Counted from the first letter of the stretch, positions 52,250-64,000 are shown. The stretch: 64,000 nt of DNA from Pseudeuparius sepicola (GCA_963920635.1 OY987298.1:66175949-66239948), one strand, 5' to 3'. Numbers and translations are program-made. The notes: generated from the sequence alone by a model not told the origin.

Positions 52250-52860
52250 TCTCAATCTCAATCTCTCAGTTTCCGGTACACGTGTTCCGATTCCGCCCGA
52301 CTTTGCCCGATCGCGTATCTGCCAGTCGAATCGAATCGCACCGCACGCAGCACGTGACGTGATTACTCTCACCCTCACCCCGCACCGGCCCGACAACGGG
52401 AACTTTGCTTCGAAGATTAGGTATGTGTACCTACCGCTACCCAGGTCCTCCCTGACGGAGAGGGCGCACAGCGTACAATGCGCCACGTCAAAGTACGGGA
52501 ACATCTTCAACTTGACGACCTGGTTGGCCACGTCCAGGAAGGCCTCGGGATCCATGTTGGCGGTTCGGTGTGTTTGCGCTGGTTCGGATTTGGCTGCTGC
52601 CGGGACTTGTCGTCGTCGGTGGCTAGTGGCGGCGCTCGGGCATCCTGGTAGCTCGGAACGGACTGGAAATAGTCGGGCGTGATGGCGCTGGCCCGGCCGC
52701 GCTATTTCGGGGCGCCGAAAAAAAGCGGGACCGGGAGACGGGACGCAGGAAGGATGCTGCGCCGGCGGCTCGCCGAGGACACCCGAACCGGTGGCGGAAA
52801 ATGCCGGGAAATCCTGTGGCACGCGGCCATGCGTCCAAACAAACTTGTTGCTGTATTATA
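52250..52860 (-). promoter_or_regulatory. TMEM38: GC/CpG-rich promoter and first-exon region of TMEM38
   Basis: About 600 bp of GC- and CpG-rich sequence in an AT-rich window, covering the first coding exon and extending about 300 bp upstream (52556-52860). It includes CCGCCGGCGCAGC-like and GGAAATAGTCGGGCGTGATG-like stretches. No TATA box at a clear distance. Long overlapping open frames here on both strands come from the base composition. Confidence 0.5.
52435..52555 (-). CDS. TMEM38: TRIC channel exon 1, N-terminus
   Basis: ATG at 52553-52555 (context CCAACATGG). Forty codons plus one base read MDPEAFLDVANQVVKLKMFP, YFDVAHCTLCALSVREDLGS, then donor GTAGGT at 52434-52429. The N-terminal helix and the FPYFDxAH motif are typical of arthropod TRIC. 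The frame is closed only by the phase match to exon 2, which picks this donor over an upstream GTAGCG. The gene is complete: 40 + 1 + 51 + 1 + 90 + 1 + 92 residues = 276 aa. Confidence 0.93.
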
Positions 52861-52879
52861 TTCCTGGATGTTGATTACA

Positions 52880-55630
52880 TCGTCTCATGGGACAAATTAA
52901 ATGTGAGTGAACAGAAAATTGGTACTTACCTACTTAATTTAAGTCCTTAAATAATGCCCTCTTGGCAATTTTTCGTACCTATGTGTCATGGTTTCATGCC
53001 AAATTTGATTTGTTTTGTATTATTTCAAGATATTTCCAAAAAAAATAAAGAATTTGCTCCGTATAGGTAAGACTCAAAGTAGAAAAAATATGTTCCTTAC
53101 TTTAAATAAAGTAACTTTTTCCAAAAAACTTAGGTAGGTACCTATTTAAGGCTATACTTTTGAATGTACAGGGCCTAGAACACTTAGGGAAGATAAAATT
53201 AATGTTACGCTCTGTATCTCAAAAAGTTAAACCTTGAATACATTTTATTACTACCTATATTATACAAGGTGATTCATTTTTTCTAAAAACACTAATTGTA
53301 CTACCTAATAAGTAGTTGTTCAAGGTGTTTGATGAGGTTTTATGTCCATATATTTTTTAAAACTTTAACACCCTGTAACTAAAAAAACTTATAGTTTATA
53401 CAACCAAGTGCGGCTATTTTTTGAAGATTTGGAATCGTGATGAAGAGTATTTAGATTCCAAAAATTCAGGGTGTTTCATTATGAAAACATTAGTTTGGTT
53501 TGTCCAGCTTTTACGGAAGACCCTGTACCAATTTCAACAAGGCCGTGGAAAAGCCCAGAAGAATCCTAAAACTTTTGTCTCCAAAATTTTTGCTTTAACT
53601 CTAAAAATAAAGTAGTTAAGGGGGGGGGGGGGTGAAATGTATAATGTGTGCATCACTCTGTACGAGCCCTGTATGTTCTGAAGGTATATTTTACCTAATT
53701 TTTGGAAATATAAGGAAAAAGTGAACAGAGCAGTTGATTTTGCCATACCTCGAAACTCCAAATACCGATTTTCAATATGACAGCTTATACAGGTTGTCCA
53801 CAGGATATACATTATGCATATAGTAGGTATGGCAACAATCCGATTTTCTTGAGTGCCCTGTATGAACAGCAGAAAATATTTCAAAAAGATTTTTGTTGTT
53901 GATGGATTAAGATTTAAGTACAAAACAATATTAATTCCCCGAATTTCGATGCTCTATCTTATACAGCGTTCACAATACAATTAGAAAAATATAAAAAACT
54001 GTGTTAGTCTAAACAGGTTATTTGAACAAAAAAATTATTGTTGTTTTGATTCTTGACTGCATTACGAAACGTAAAATGCGTACATACATTAATTAAGTTT
54101 GATATTTTCAAGGATATTTCACTTGTCTACAGATACTGTCAAAAATGTCATGAACACAAATTTAGTTGTAATTAAATTTATTCATTTTGCATTTTTTAAT
54201 TAAATAAATTGCAGTATTTTTTTAAATCAGGGGACCTAAAGTAATAAACAACCCGTTTAGGCTAAAATGATTTTTAAAATTTTTCTCATTACATGGTGTA
54301 TAATATCAAGAGCAACAAAACAGAGGAAATTAATACTTGAATCTTAATCCTTCCACTCGAGAAAATCCGATTTTTGTTATATCTGCATATATTCTGAGGA
54401 TACCCTATCATGTATGTATAAGTTATAGTATTGCAAATCGGTAAATGGGGTTTTGAGGAATGGCAAAACCGAGGGCAAAACCAAAATAAATACCTAGTCA
54501 TTTTTCCTTAAATAAATTATACTTTTGTCATTTTTGGGGGTCTTATTGTGATTATTCCATCGAAAATGTAAATTTCCAAAATGATGTATCAGAATATAGG
54601 TCTTTTCGACTACCATATTATTATAGAAAAAAATTTAGAATAAGTTAACCAACAACAAAATTAAATTGCTACACTTCAAGATCCGCAGTCTCCAAACACA
54701 TTTTGATGATTTCATCCTAATCTTAAGTCAATTGGACTTTGATTTTGACATTTTGGTAGAAATATAATTTCCGACATAATTTCCGACATAAACATTTTTC
54801 ATATTCAAGGATATAGTAGTTAATATCGTTTACAATATGGCCATTCTTAATTGACATGTTGGCACTGTCATACACATAAAATCATATTTATATTATAATT
54901 ATAAATTAATTGATCTCGGAGAAACGAAAGCAATTGAGTTAAATATTATTAACCTTCCTGAACACATCACAATGTATAGATCTCCAATCACCAATTCTCG
55001 AACTTTTAATATTTAGATCTCTTAACGATCAAGATATGGAAGGGAAGAATATAAAATATCGAGTAAAATAGGTATACTTGAATCATTTGACTTTGTGTCT
55101 CATGTGAACCAAGTAACTAGACGTTCCAGTCAAAAAAAGGTATATTTTACCTCAAAGCGAGGCTAGGCTTTTGAAAATGTTCGATCCTAACCAATTTTTC
55201 ATCATGAACAAGTTTTCTTAATAACATTTTATCGTGAAAGCAAATATAATATAATTAGGCAACCCATGCGCGATTTGTTTGTTTATATATGATCTTTTAT
55301 AAAAAAAGGAAACGCCACAAACTGCCGAATGTGCATATTGCCGAAAACCCGAACGACGGCCGAACCGACCCGATGTTTTCGACAAAATTGTTTCGATGAG
55401 GGTGACAGAATATCCACTGAACAGGACATGAAGCTGCTTACGTTTGATCGTATAGAGAAAATTAACGATATAACATCGAAACTTCGCGAAACCCCGCGGA
55501 AAATCCGAAATTTCATTGTCCGAAGTTTCGATGTTGCAAAAGGAGCAGCTAGGATCATTTGTGACCTACCGCTCCCTATTAGACGCTAGTAGGGTTTAGA
55601 GAATGTAAATAAATATTTTGTTGTGGTTCC
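52880..55630. other. intergenic (TMEM38-GK5), degenerate repeats
   Basis: Several ACACCCTG/CAGGGTG tips occur (for example 53166, 53370, 53468, 53520, 53880), suggesting overlapping old DNA-element fragments, and there is a G-run at 53622-53632. 55310-55590 gives an 86-codon open frame (MCILPKTRTTAEPTRCF) that I cannot assign; a CGGCAATTTGCACATTCGG-like block near 56900 resembles its beginning in reverse. Confidence 0.4.
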
Positions 55631-56275
55631 TGGATTATGTTAGAAAGGTTTTTAATTGATACGAAATTAGGAAAACAATCTCACAAAGCAATCAACAGAT
55701 TCTGACCTAGTTTTGGCGGACGCCAAGGCCTACTATAAAGACAGGCCCTGGCGCACAAAAATCACGTGACCATCTTAGTCAGTTTTCAATGTTTAAAGTG
55801 TTTTTAAACGTCTTAGTTTATATTTTAGAAACAAGTTTGTGTCTAGTGCGTGTGTGTCCTGGCGGAGGGGAACCGCCCAGGTGTTATTATTGGCCTCTGG
55901 GTGTCTGGGTGGGAGTCGTGCCGTCCAAGAGTATTGGTGCCGCTCGCACCGACGCGACGCGTTAGCGCTGTTAAGGGGAATTCTCCCCCGAACCACAGAA
56001 TAGGGAACCCGGAATGGCATGACTATTATGGACATGGGACAGTGGAGCCTGAGACACAGAGGGGTGAACTGATTACGGGAGATTCGCGTGGCTGGAAGCC
56101 GTTCCCGTTGACCACGTTCGGGTTGTGTATTTATTGTATTCACCATTCACCTTGTGCGAAATAAATCAGTGTTGTAACATACTCTAGGATTTTCGTTGTC
56201 GACCTACGCCCTGATAATAATATGGTCTTTCACGCTGCCGATCAACTGAGACCTCGTCAATATTTACAGTACTGA
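55630..56275 (+). repeat. possible solo LTR
   Basis: A TATA-like CTATAAAGACAGG (about 55734), then a GC-rich leader with CCCAGGTG and GCGTTAGCGC segments, and GAAATAAATCAGTGTTG (AATAAA at about 56161) followed by a GT-rich stretch. The order TATA, GC-rich R/U5, AATAAA fits an LTR on the plus strand. No internal region (PBS, gag) follows, so a solo copy is inferred. Edges unresolved. Confidence 0.4.
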
Positions 56276-56279
56276 GGTT

Positions 56280-58500
56280 AGTTTTCATTTTTATTTCTGG
56301 TAAAAAATAACCTAAATACCAAATATTGTGTCTGTTTATACATATTACAAAAGCCAGGAAGAAAGTGTCGCCATAACGAACATTTGTTTTGCCTCGGGAT
56401 GAAAATTTCCGCCAAAAATGGATTCGTCAAATTCCTTCAAACTGAGATTTAATTTCTAAAAAAACCCTTAAGTATGTGTGGCTAACACATTTTCAAGAAA
56501 GTGAAACAATTAAAGTGGACAAATGTGTTGTGGGAGGAAAATACCTATAGAGAATATCACCTAAGCTAAAGGAAAAATTTTTGAGAATGTGCCAAAATAT
56601 TGTGAGTGCAGTGCCGTTTAACTCTCAGCCTAAAACAGCTGAGGCAGGTTGAAAATTTTGAAAAAACAATTAGAGAAAGCTTGAATGCACAAAACCAATA
56701 ATGTAATAGATGAAAGAAAACTTGCCAAATTCTTACGAAATTTGTTTTTTCTACTTATCTCCAAAAATGCCTTTCATTATATACGACTAAGTTGACGTGA
56801 CTACGCGATTATGCGTTAGCGCCGTGGCCTGTCTTTATCGTTGGCCTCGGGCGGACGCTACGTCGGCGAGGACCGACCCTACCGATCCTACACGACCATT
56901 CGGCAATTTGCACATTCGGCAATTTGCTGCCATCTCTAAAAAAATACCTTTCATTAGGAACCATGATCCTATTGCACTAACAATTGTTAGTATAAAATAT
57001 AAGAATATAAGAGCTGTTGTATGTATCTATGTGGCCACTGATTTTTTTTATCGAAACTTTAAACAATCACGTCAAAAAATGTACCAATATGGTAATATTA
57101 AAGCCAAGTCAACAAGCAAAGAAACCGTGGATAACAAAAAGGCTCTTAAAGCAAAGTCTAGAGAATACTATTCTCTGGACGCTGCTTAAAGTCTACATGT
57201 GATAAAAACAAATATCCATGGGTTCAGATTTTTAATAAAAAATCCCTAATATGGTATTCTGAAAATTGAATATTTAAAAAAATCATAGCTAGTGATTGAA
57301 TAATCACCCAATAGAAATAATAGAAATGTAGTGTCTGTGAGATATCTTCCCCTAGGTCAATCTAAAAAAATATATAAAGCAGAATTTTTCTCAGCTCTTC
57401 ATAGATTTCTCGAGTGTTCACAAGCAAACGCGAACACACTGTAAATTAACGTAAAATCAAATGAAATGCATCATGTGTATCTCTTTAGAAGATATTTCGC
57501 CTAAAAGCGGGTCTTCTTTTGACATTTGTCACCAAAGAATGGCCTGTATCACTATGCCTATAGGTATACTACTTCAGTAGTAAAAAAATCACTTTCGATA
57601 AACAAAACATTGAATGGCGAAAATTGTTTTGCTTACACAGTACTTAAAAATCAACGATAAAACCATACAAGACACTTTTGATAAACCGTTGCAGACGACA
57701 TGGGCGTACCCAGCTTTTTTCCACCCGGGGGAAGGGGGGCAAATCAGGAATTTTCTGTAGGTAAATAATTCAACACAAATAGTGTATTAATTGAATGAAA
57801 TTTTTGAAATAGTGACCTTTAAATTTTACTTCTTCTACAATTTCACAAATACAACAGTATACCTACTTAGGCAGAAGCAAATAATTAACCAGCTAAATGT
57901 GAGGGTGGAAAGGCCCAGGGGTGGCTCTCCTGGTCCAGGAAGGGGGGGGGGGGGCAACCGCCCCCTCTTTATACGCCCTGACACACGTACAGCGCAGTGG
58001 CGCCTAGCGACAAAAACTTGCCAATGCTGCAGGCGAATAGCATAATAAGTACTTAAATAAAGATATTTAAAATGTGGAGGTCCCACCGCACTAGTTTTTC
58101 ACTTTAGAGAAATCTTTATTTTTAATAACATAATCAACTTAACATGCATAAAGTACTGTTTTCCCTAAGTTTAGCCCCAGCCCACTCCCAGTAGCGCATA
58201 TCGTAGTACGCCAATGATAATAATTAGAAGTTTTAACAAAGTCATCGGAATCTCCCGATAACTTTGGGTTTTAACGACTGTGGACTGTGGAGCTTCCCTA
58301 TGGAACTTTCCTATGGAACTGTACTCATCGTTGGTCCATTACACTTTTTAATTAAATTCAATGTTTCAAGAAGCATACAGGTTGTTATCGGTCGACCAGT
58401 CAAGGCAGTCAAGTCCTTGACGTTGATCAGAACCAACTATAATATATGTATACAAAAATAATACATTACTGCGTTAATAATAACTCTGAAACGTTAATTG
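56280..58500. other. intergenic, upstream of GK5
   Basis: AT-rich. 57700-58010 is bounded by GGGCGTACCCAGC-like and GGGTGGCTCTCCTGG-like tips with G-runs (57935-57953) and ends near CGCAGTGGCGCCTAG, probably old hAT-type fragments. No host gene. Confidence 0.45.
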
Positions 58501-58559
58501 CTTCAAAAGAAATATTATTGTTAGACGTTTAAGTTTGTGATATTCCGACGAGTGCTCAG
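58500..58559 (+). other. GK5: possible 5' non-coding exon end for GK5
   Basis: TCCGACGAGTGCTCAG is followed by a very good donor GTAAGTTAAT (58560). The GK5 first coding exon is preceded by an acceptor at 60336, so a separate 5' UTR exon must exist upstream; this site is a candidate. Nothing else supports it. Confidence 0.3.
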
Positions 58560-59479
58560 GTAAGTTAATAATATATTTCATTAAAGATACGTAGCGTAGA
58601 GAAGAAAACTCCATATAAACATACGACCTGAAATCGGTGGGTGAAGATTTAAACCTTCAGTCAACGCTGAAATGCTTAGTTCTCGACGTACAGGGTTTAA
58701 AAGTTGAACTACAAAGATAGTTTTCTTTTAATATTTTCGTTTTCAAAACCTTTAAAGATAAGTAAATGAAATTGTTATCACGTACTAAACTGTTTACGCC
58801 ACAATGCAAAATTAGAGTTAAAGACTAATATGATCAGGCGAGGGTTGAAACCGGGGCTGTAAATACAATCATACGTCTTTACGTAACTATTTTTTCAATA
58901 CATATTTGACAACAAAATTAAAAATTTCTAAATTTTCTACACAAAAATGTATTTTTGTGTCACGGCACTGATACGCACCGTTTTTAAGTAGAATAATTTT
59001 TTAACATGCATTTCATATTTAAAATTTTTCTTTATCTGGATTATTTTAATCTCGGCTGTGATATTGATTTGATATTTCGTTACGTTTGAAATACACTTTC
59101 AATTCATTCAAACTTTACTTATCTTTGAACGTTTTGAAAATATTACAGAAAACCATCTTTGGAGTTCAACTTTTAATACCCTGTAAATCGAGCTATAAAG
59201 TTTTATTTACCAAATCGACTCGGCAACCGCCTCTTACTCTTAAAATATATACGTGTTGACTTGGAGCACCCTGTATGCAGATGACGGTTAAAGTGAATAA
59301 GAGCGAAATAGTATATTCTGCAATGAGCATTTAATGATATAGCTACGGCACGAGCCGTAGGCGAGTGCCGTGACGCAATACAACTTAATAGCCATTAAAT
59401 GCGAGAAGAATAATAATTAACATAAATATTATTTATGAAATGTTTATTAAACATAGAAAAAACACACCATAAAAAGGTA

Positions 59480-59968
59480 ACAAGTGAAAAACGGCGCAAT
59501 TTATATAAAAAAAACCAAGGCCTACTTCTACATAATATTTTTGGCGCCAAAATTAGATAAATCATATTAGATAGTTTTTTAAATAAAAAGACTACGCCAC
59601 TGAACTGGACATGGGCATCCCTTAAAACAGGTGTGTACCAAGTTTTGTTAAAAATATCGAACAATAAAAATTCTGGAAACTAATGAAAATCGCAATTTAC
59701 CTATTTTACCTGCCTACTCGCTTAAATCAAGTTGTATGTGGATTAAAAACAATGAAAACTGTAACTTACTTTCTTAAAAGTAATAGTAATAGCAATAGGA
59801 ATATCTACAAAAACTTATTTTAAAAAAAAAAACGCTAGTATGATTTTATTAATTTCGACGCTAAAAATATGTCTTAGTTGGTTTTTTAAATGAATTGTGC
59901 CAACGATCCAAATCGGACGACAATTACAAATTTTATGGGGGTGTTCCGGTTTTAAATGGGTCACTCTA
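59480..59968. mobile_element. DNA element related to the one at 24611
   Basis: Shares CCAAGGCCTACT, GGCATCCCTTAAAACAGG, AAAATATCGAACAATAAAAA and CCTACTCGCTTAAATCAAG with 24690-24930. Its right tip, read inward, is GAGTGACCCATTTAAAACCG, matching the left tip of the first copy. The right part differs. Left end unresolved. Confidence 0.6.
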
Positions 59969-60336
59969 TACATGTTACATTTACATAGTACATCATAAAG
60001 ATGGCACAAAAAGCTTAGTGAACGCGTCCTTAAGAATAGTCGCTTGCCTAATAATTATTGTAAAGCGGTAATGCAGAACTAATTCGAGCCGCAATTACCT
60101 TACGTTAGGTACCTACCCAATTATCGTTGACTGACGTATTAATAAAGACTGCTCAGAGCTGTCATGTTTGACAGTTCTATGCCTCACCATGTGATTTCCA
60201 GAGAAAAAATATAATGGAAAACACATTGTTGGACATCACCGCCATCTATATTCCAGAATATTAAGCTATAGCCGTGAGAAGTCTTATAAATACGTCAGTC
60301 AACGCTATTAGGTATTATATTATATTTTTGTTGCAG

Positions 60337-60481
60337 GTATCAGAAAGAAATTACTAGTACCTATTAAGTGATGTCTGGCGACTCGTTGGGCTACATCGCG
60401 GCACTAGATGTAGGGACGACAACTTTAAGATGCCAAATTATAGATGCCCGGGCAAAATCAATAGGAACAGCTTATACTAAT
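60337..60481 (+). CDS. GK5: GK5-like FGGY kinase, first coding exon
   Basis: The acceptor tttgttgcag ends at 60336; 34 bp of 5' UTR; ATG at 60371; 37 codons to donor GTAAAG at 60482 (phase 0). Reads MSGDSLGYIAALDVGTTTLR, then CQIIDARAKSIG. The DVGTTxxR motif is the phosphate-binding loop of FGGY carbohydrate kinases (glycerol kinase, xylulokinase and relatives), which phosphorylate a sugar or polyol with ATP in the cytosol. The N-terminus MSG...LDVGT..RC and the next exon fit GK5 (putative glycerol kinase 5) rather than classic GK. Confidence 0.8.
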
Positions 60482-61135
60482 GTAAAGGATAGTGGTAATT
60501 TTTAAGGTGTTCTTACAAAAATGACAACGCATTCACCATTTCAATAATTTTTACCTCTACACGTGGCTATATGTAATAGTTTTGAGATGTTCGTTTAATT
60601 TATTGGAACAACAGGGAATGTAAAAAATGTTCTTATAGTCAAAGTTATGACAAGTAGTTATGCCAACGATTTTATTATTTTAAAAACACACTCATTCTCG
60701 TTGACAGTAATAGAAAAAACGTTTGAGTTTCCCTATATATGTCCCGGGGTGGGGTTATTATAAGAGGTGAAATGGCCAACAAATTTAAATTTTCACAAAA
60801 AAGTTCCTACTCTTCATAAAAAGTTGTTTGGCATTGAGAGAATATGTAAAATACCAAATGACAGGCGCCTACTCGACAAACATTTTTTTCACATTCTTCA
60901 CTTCTTTTTCTAAACGGACAAGGAAGATTTTATTGCAAAATGGATTATTTTCAATTATCATTATAATTTAATGAAAAACTTTAAAATACATAGTAAACAA
61001 ATATAATAATTCTATTTGTTTGTCAGCAATCGTCAGGTCAGGACTACGAGGGAGTCACAAAATCGGTCCATTCCATCCAATTCAGTGTTGCCCAAATTGA
61101 TTATTAAGGGGGCACACATAGTGCCAACTAATGCT

Positions 61136-61362
61136 CAACTCAAATACTACATTATATTGCGCATATTTGGACAAAAAATCTGCCAAATCTGATGTCTCGT
61201 TTGCGAATACAATATACCTGAAATATATTTTCTTCTTCTTCTTCCCTAATATAAAATTACCAGAAACTTTAGGTATATTGTTTTTCCAAACGAGACATCA
61301 GATTTGTCTAATTTTTTGTCCAAATATGCGCAATATAATGCAGTATTTGAGTTGAGCATTGT
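61136..61362. repeat. nested ~225-bp hairpin element
   Basis: The left arm (GCTCAACTCAAATACTACAT, GCGCATATTTGGACAAAAAA) and the right arm (TTTTTTGTCCAAATATGCGC, GAGTTGAGCATT) mirror with few mismatches around a pyrimidine-rich loop. Confidence 0.85.
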
Positions 61363-61444
61363 TTTTTTTAAAACATAATGATTTTCAAAATAAACACAAA
61401 AAACTCACTTGGGTTGGTAGTATTTAATGCCACGTGTGTTTATG

Positions 61445-61920
61445 CCACCTTAAGCCAGTCAGACACCTCACCAGCATGATGGGCTGGACACCCATCGTGT
61501 TGAAAATTCAAGAGACAATTCTAATAGCTTGTCCCAAAAGAATGTCCGAAGCATTTGCAAATATGATTGGCGGTTACATGAATTGTCAAAGAAATATGGA
61601 CCCATAATTCCAACATACGAAATTGCACACCACACATTCACTTTTTTATGTCGTTGTCGTCGGGCGAAAACTCTAAATGGTGGATTGTACTTGCTCCAGT
61701 ATCTAGCATGATGTGTTGATACGATTCTATTTGTCGAAAATGTACTTTCATCCGAGGAAATATCGATTACTCATAATTTTACTTCCAACCCGTAAACAGT
61801 AGGACAATATCTTAGCCTCATCTCCTTCCTCTAACGTGTGATTTATATGAGCTTTATGTGGATGTATTTTATTTTCTTTTAAAATTCTCTGAATGTGACT
61901 TTTACTAACCAGCCCTAAAC
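61445..61920 (-). pseudogene. DDE_3-type (Tc1/mariner-like) transposase remnant
   Basis: On the minus strand, in frames shifted by at least one indel: VSKSHIQRILKENKIHPHKA (helix-turn-helix end), SSDESTFSTNRIVSTHHARY (first aspartate box with DES), VNVWCAISYVGIMGPYFF, and QHDGCPAHHAGEVSDWL (second aspartate box). These are the ordered landmarks of Tc1/mariner transposases of the kind that use D..(N/D)GxPxHxA. The last catalytic residue lies beyond the recognisable part. A pseudogene, because of the frame shifts. Confidence 0.75.
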
Positions 61921-62367
61921 ATTTTGTTCACGTTCTTTTTTTTTCAAATAATACTAAAATGGCAAGGAAGATTTTATCGCAAAATTGATTAGGTATCTCT
62001 AATTATTATTATTATTTAATGAAAAACTTTAAACTCGACTTAAAAATACAGAGTTATCAAAAATACAATTAGGTACTACATAAGTATAAGGATAATCAAC
62101 AATAATAACAAAACAATGTGATTTGGTATTTGACATCGCTCAATGTCAAACAACTTTTGTAAATAACTTCAAATAGAGGTACTTCACTCTTGGACTAATT
62201 TCAACATTTGCAAATTTTGAACACCCCATATAATAAATTAATATTTTCCCAACGTGAATCTTGATTTCGGCGGAAGCAAATTTTTTTATGAAGTGTAACT
62301 TTTTTGCGAAAAGTTAAATTTGTTGAGCATTTTACCTCTTATAAACCCCAGTCATGGACATACTGTA

Positions 62368-63300
62368 TATTAATAGCTACTTGGTGAAAATTCAGGGGAA
62401 AAGCTTTGAGTTCATTCATAACATCTTTATTTAAAATTTAAGCACCCTACATATCTTCTATACCTATAACCAACCATTTTCAGACCCACATTCATATGAA
62501 CTTTTTGTCATATTTTAACAAGAAGAGTAGGCCCCTTAATTCCCCATAGTTTTGAATCACCTTGTATCATATGTATATCACATTTTTTTAAATTCACCGA
62601 TACAGGAAGAAAATAATGTTTAGAGAGATTAATATTTCCTCTGTTGATATTAATAGATTAGATACTGAATTATTTCATATTTCGAAAAAATTTTGTTTCA
62701 CTTCTTATCAATTTTTATTATTATTGACGTCATAATCTTAGCCATTACCGAACAGATTTCCAAAATTCTGAGGAGGGCAAAAATGTTTCGATTTGCAAAA
62801 AAAGAATAATATTATAAAACTATCAATTTATTTGGGAAAGGCATGGCGTCGCCTTCTCAGCGTGGACCCACCCCTATAAAAATGTCATTGACTTATATGG
62901 TTTGAGTTTTGAATTTTTTATTAACATAACCATTTTTGTTAAAATAGAAATTCATTAGTCCATTAGGATGTATTATAAAAAATCTTTTAAATCTGATTAG
63001 TAGCATTACTCAATGCTAGTAGAAAGTTGACCTGAAGAAAAATAAAATTGATAAATAAACATAGAATCAGAAATTGCACCTTACCCTTGGTCCGCCACTG
63101 GACAAGCTTGTATTTTGGCCGCGGTGACAATGTTCGGAGCATTGCTAACTATTTAGACTGCATGTTTTTCTGCCTTCGGTCGACCTTGGTTCGAATCGAA
63201 GTGGAGGCAGACCGTGCATGCAAATGTCTTTATAGAAAAACGAAAAACTTTAGCCCTAGACAAAAATGTGGATTCGCGGTATTGCTCCTTAATAGTGTTA
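62368..63300. other. GK5: GK5 intron 1, no exon seen
   Basis: AT-rich. A B-box-like TGGTTCGAATCGAAG at 63187-63201 is noted, but no tRNA fold is supported. No coding segment. Confidence 0.5.
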
Positions 63301-63545
63301 ATAGCTTTATCTGGGTGATTTACTATTGTCCTACACTCACTGGGATGACTACGGAATTCTAAGGTTTCCGTAGTACTTGAGCAAATGCTATCCTAGTTCT
63401 ATCGGGAAAAGTCGGCCCTAGCGTCAAATGGCAACGATATAATAGCGTTGGGTCACAACGATAATAGTAATTGCCCCCCTCCCCCGCCCAAGCATTCAGT
63501 CACTCCTGGGGCACTCCTAGTTTGGAGTGTTGTGAGGGTGATAAT
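63300..63545. repeat. dispersed repeat, copy B (copy A at 29190)
   Basis: TTGTCCTACACTCACTGG, TTTCCGTAGTACTTGAG, TCTATCGGGAAAAG and TCCTAGTTTGGAGTGTTG repeat copy A in order and orientation; followed by an (ATT)n tract at 63544-63561. Confidence 0.6.
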
Positions 63546-63851
63546 TATTATTATTATTATTATGAAAGGGAGAGCTAGCTTAATGGCTCATAGCATAAAA
63601 TAGACATATAGTGCTCATAGCTTATTCGAATGTCGAATCACTTTTATAATGAAAACTAAGGATTATAGACTCTCGCCAGCTCAATCGTCAGCTATCCGGC
63701 ATTATGCCCCCTGTATCATTATTATTAATGACTCGCCCCTTATTTAGATACACCGTAATATTTCCCTCGCTATAATATTTATTAATTTATACTTTCTCCC
63801 TCTAATTACCACAAGTTAATGAAATACCTAAGTGAAAACGGATTTTTATAG

Positions 63852-63945
63852 GTAAAACTTCGTTACCCCAAACCAGGGTATGTGGAAATCAATCCAGATG
63901 AACTTTGGGAAGATATATTAGATGTGATGCATAGAGCCATTTCTG
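63852..63945 (+). CDS. GK5: GK5-like FGGY kinase, second coding exon
   Basis: The acceptor tttttatag ends at 63851; 31 codons plus one base; donor GTAAGT at 63946. Reads VKLRYPKPGYVEINPDELW, then EDILDVMHRAIS. The PKPGYVEINPDELW stretch is the FGGY-kinase segment after the first beta-strands (P-x-x-G-x-V/W-E-x-x-P) which positions the substrate loop. Phase matches exon 1. The gene continues beyond the window. Confidence 0.85.
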
Positions 63946-64000
63946 GTAAGTGTTTACGTTATTGGTTATTGTTTTTTCCGATTTTTCATAATATAATTAA

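Larger units (their letters stand above)
60736..62367. mobile_element. Tc1/mariner-like element with decayed transposase (in GK5 intron 1)
   Basis: The left end (TATGTCCCGGGGTGGGGTT, then TATAAGAGGTGAAATG) is mirrored at the right (TATGTCCATGACTGGGG, then TATAAGAGGTAAAATG), with TA steps at the edges. Arms of about 150 bp (AACAAATTTAA, CAAAAAAGTT, AAGTTGTTTG) match loosely. It carries a decayed transposase on the minus strand and a nested palindrome at 61136-61362. Confidence 0.65.

Noticed and set aside
52151..52838. 193-, 223- and 71-codon frames in the GC-rich TMEM38 promoter
   Set aside because: GC-rich sequence has few stops; the only supported coding part is exon 1 (52435-52555), chosen by family match and splice phase.
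55329..55589. 86-codon frame as a small gene
   Set aside because: No domain, and both strands are similarly open; a nearby inverted motif suggests repeat origin.
63180..63205. tRNA-like B box TGGTTCGAATC
   Set aside because: Single motif without an A box or arms; treated as chance or an old SINE trace.

Overview
The window is insect nuclear DNA, from an order I cannot fix (the repeat style fits a TE-rich beetle or hemipteran). Evidence: GT-AG introns of up to about 11.5 kb, AT-rich sequence with many acctacct/taggtac runs, a decayed errantivirus-like retroelement with an env region, and dozens of short DNA transposons whose tips end in ACACCCTGTATA or CAGTGGCGG. There are no operons, ribosome binding sites, rRNA genes, or CRISPR arrays.

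Three host genes are visible, all as short exons in a sea of repeats. (1) Positions 1-24214, plus strand: the 3' end of an axonemal dynein heavy chain, best matched to DNAH10. Five exons (9160-9291, 9356-9450, 11848-12132, 23639-23818, 23918-24214) join in phase into the last 328 residues. Everything before 9160 is therefore intronic. (2) Positions 52555-35273, minus strand: a complete four-exon TRIC cation channel gene (TMEM38 family, 276 aa) with a GC-rich first-exon/promoter region. A possible in-frame 54-nt cassette exon lies at 35715-35768. (3) Positions 60371 to the window end, plus strand: the first two coding exons of a FGGY-type kinase resembling GK5 (putative glycerol kinase 5). DNAH10 and TMEM38 converge across 11 kb; TMEM38 and GK5 diverge.

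The rest is mobile DNA. 2.7-6.8 kb: a 5'-truncated gypsy/errantivirus-like provirus on the minus strand, with two nonsense codons, a 280-bp MITE inside its reverse transcriptase, and an integrase-to-env deletion. 13.5-14.4, 21.4-22.3 and 45.8-47.5 kb: hAT elements with 8-bp target duplications. 20.2-21.5 kb: seven copies of a 189-bp unit that spans a hAT/flank junction. 17.7-18.8, 26.7-28.2, 30.2-31.0 and 32.2-33.3 kb: TA-flanked elements with CAGGGTG tips, mostly near-palindromic. 35.9-37.9 and 60.7-62.4 kb: broken DDE (Tc1/mariner-like) transposase copies. 42.95-44.57 kb: an element whose arms are arrays of a 20-bp unit carrying TCAGAATTCTGA. 45.36-45.74 and 48.65-49.38 kb: two different miniature elements with 8-bp target duplications, each retaining a THAP zinc-finger start exon.

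The strongest candidates for something undescribed are the two THAP-only miniature elements (possible P-superfamily relatives able to make a lone DNA-binding domain), the EcoRI-palindrome-array element, and the junction-spanning 189-bp array. All identifications are from reading the sequence; no database search was possible.
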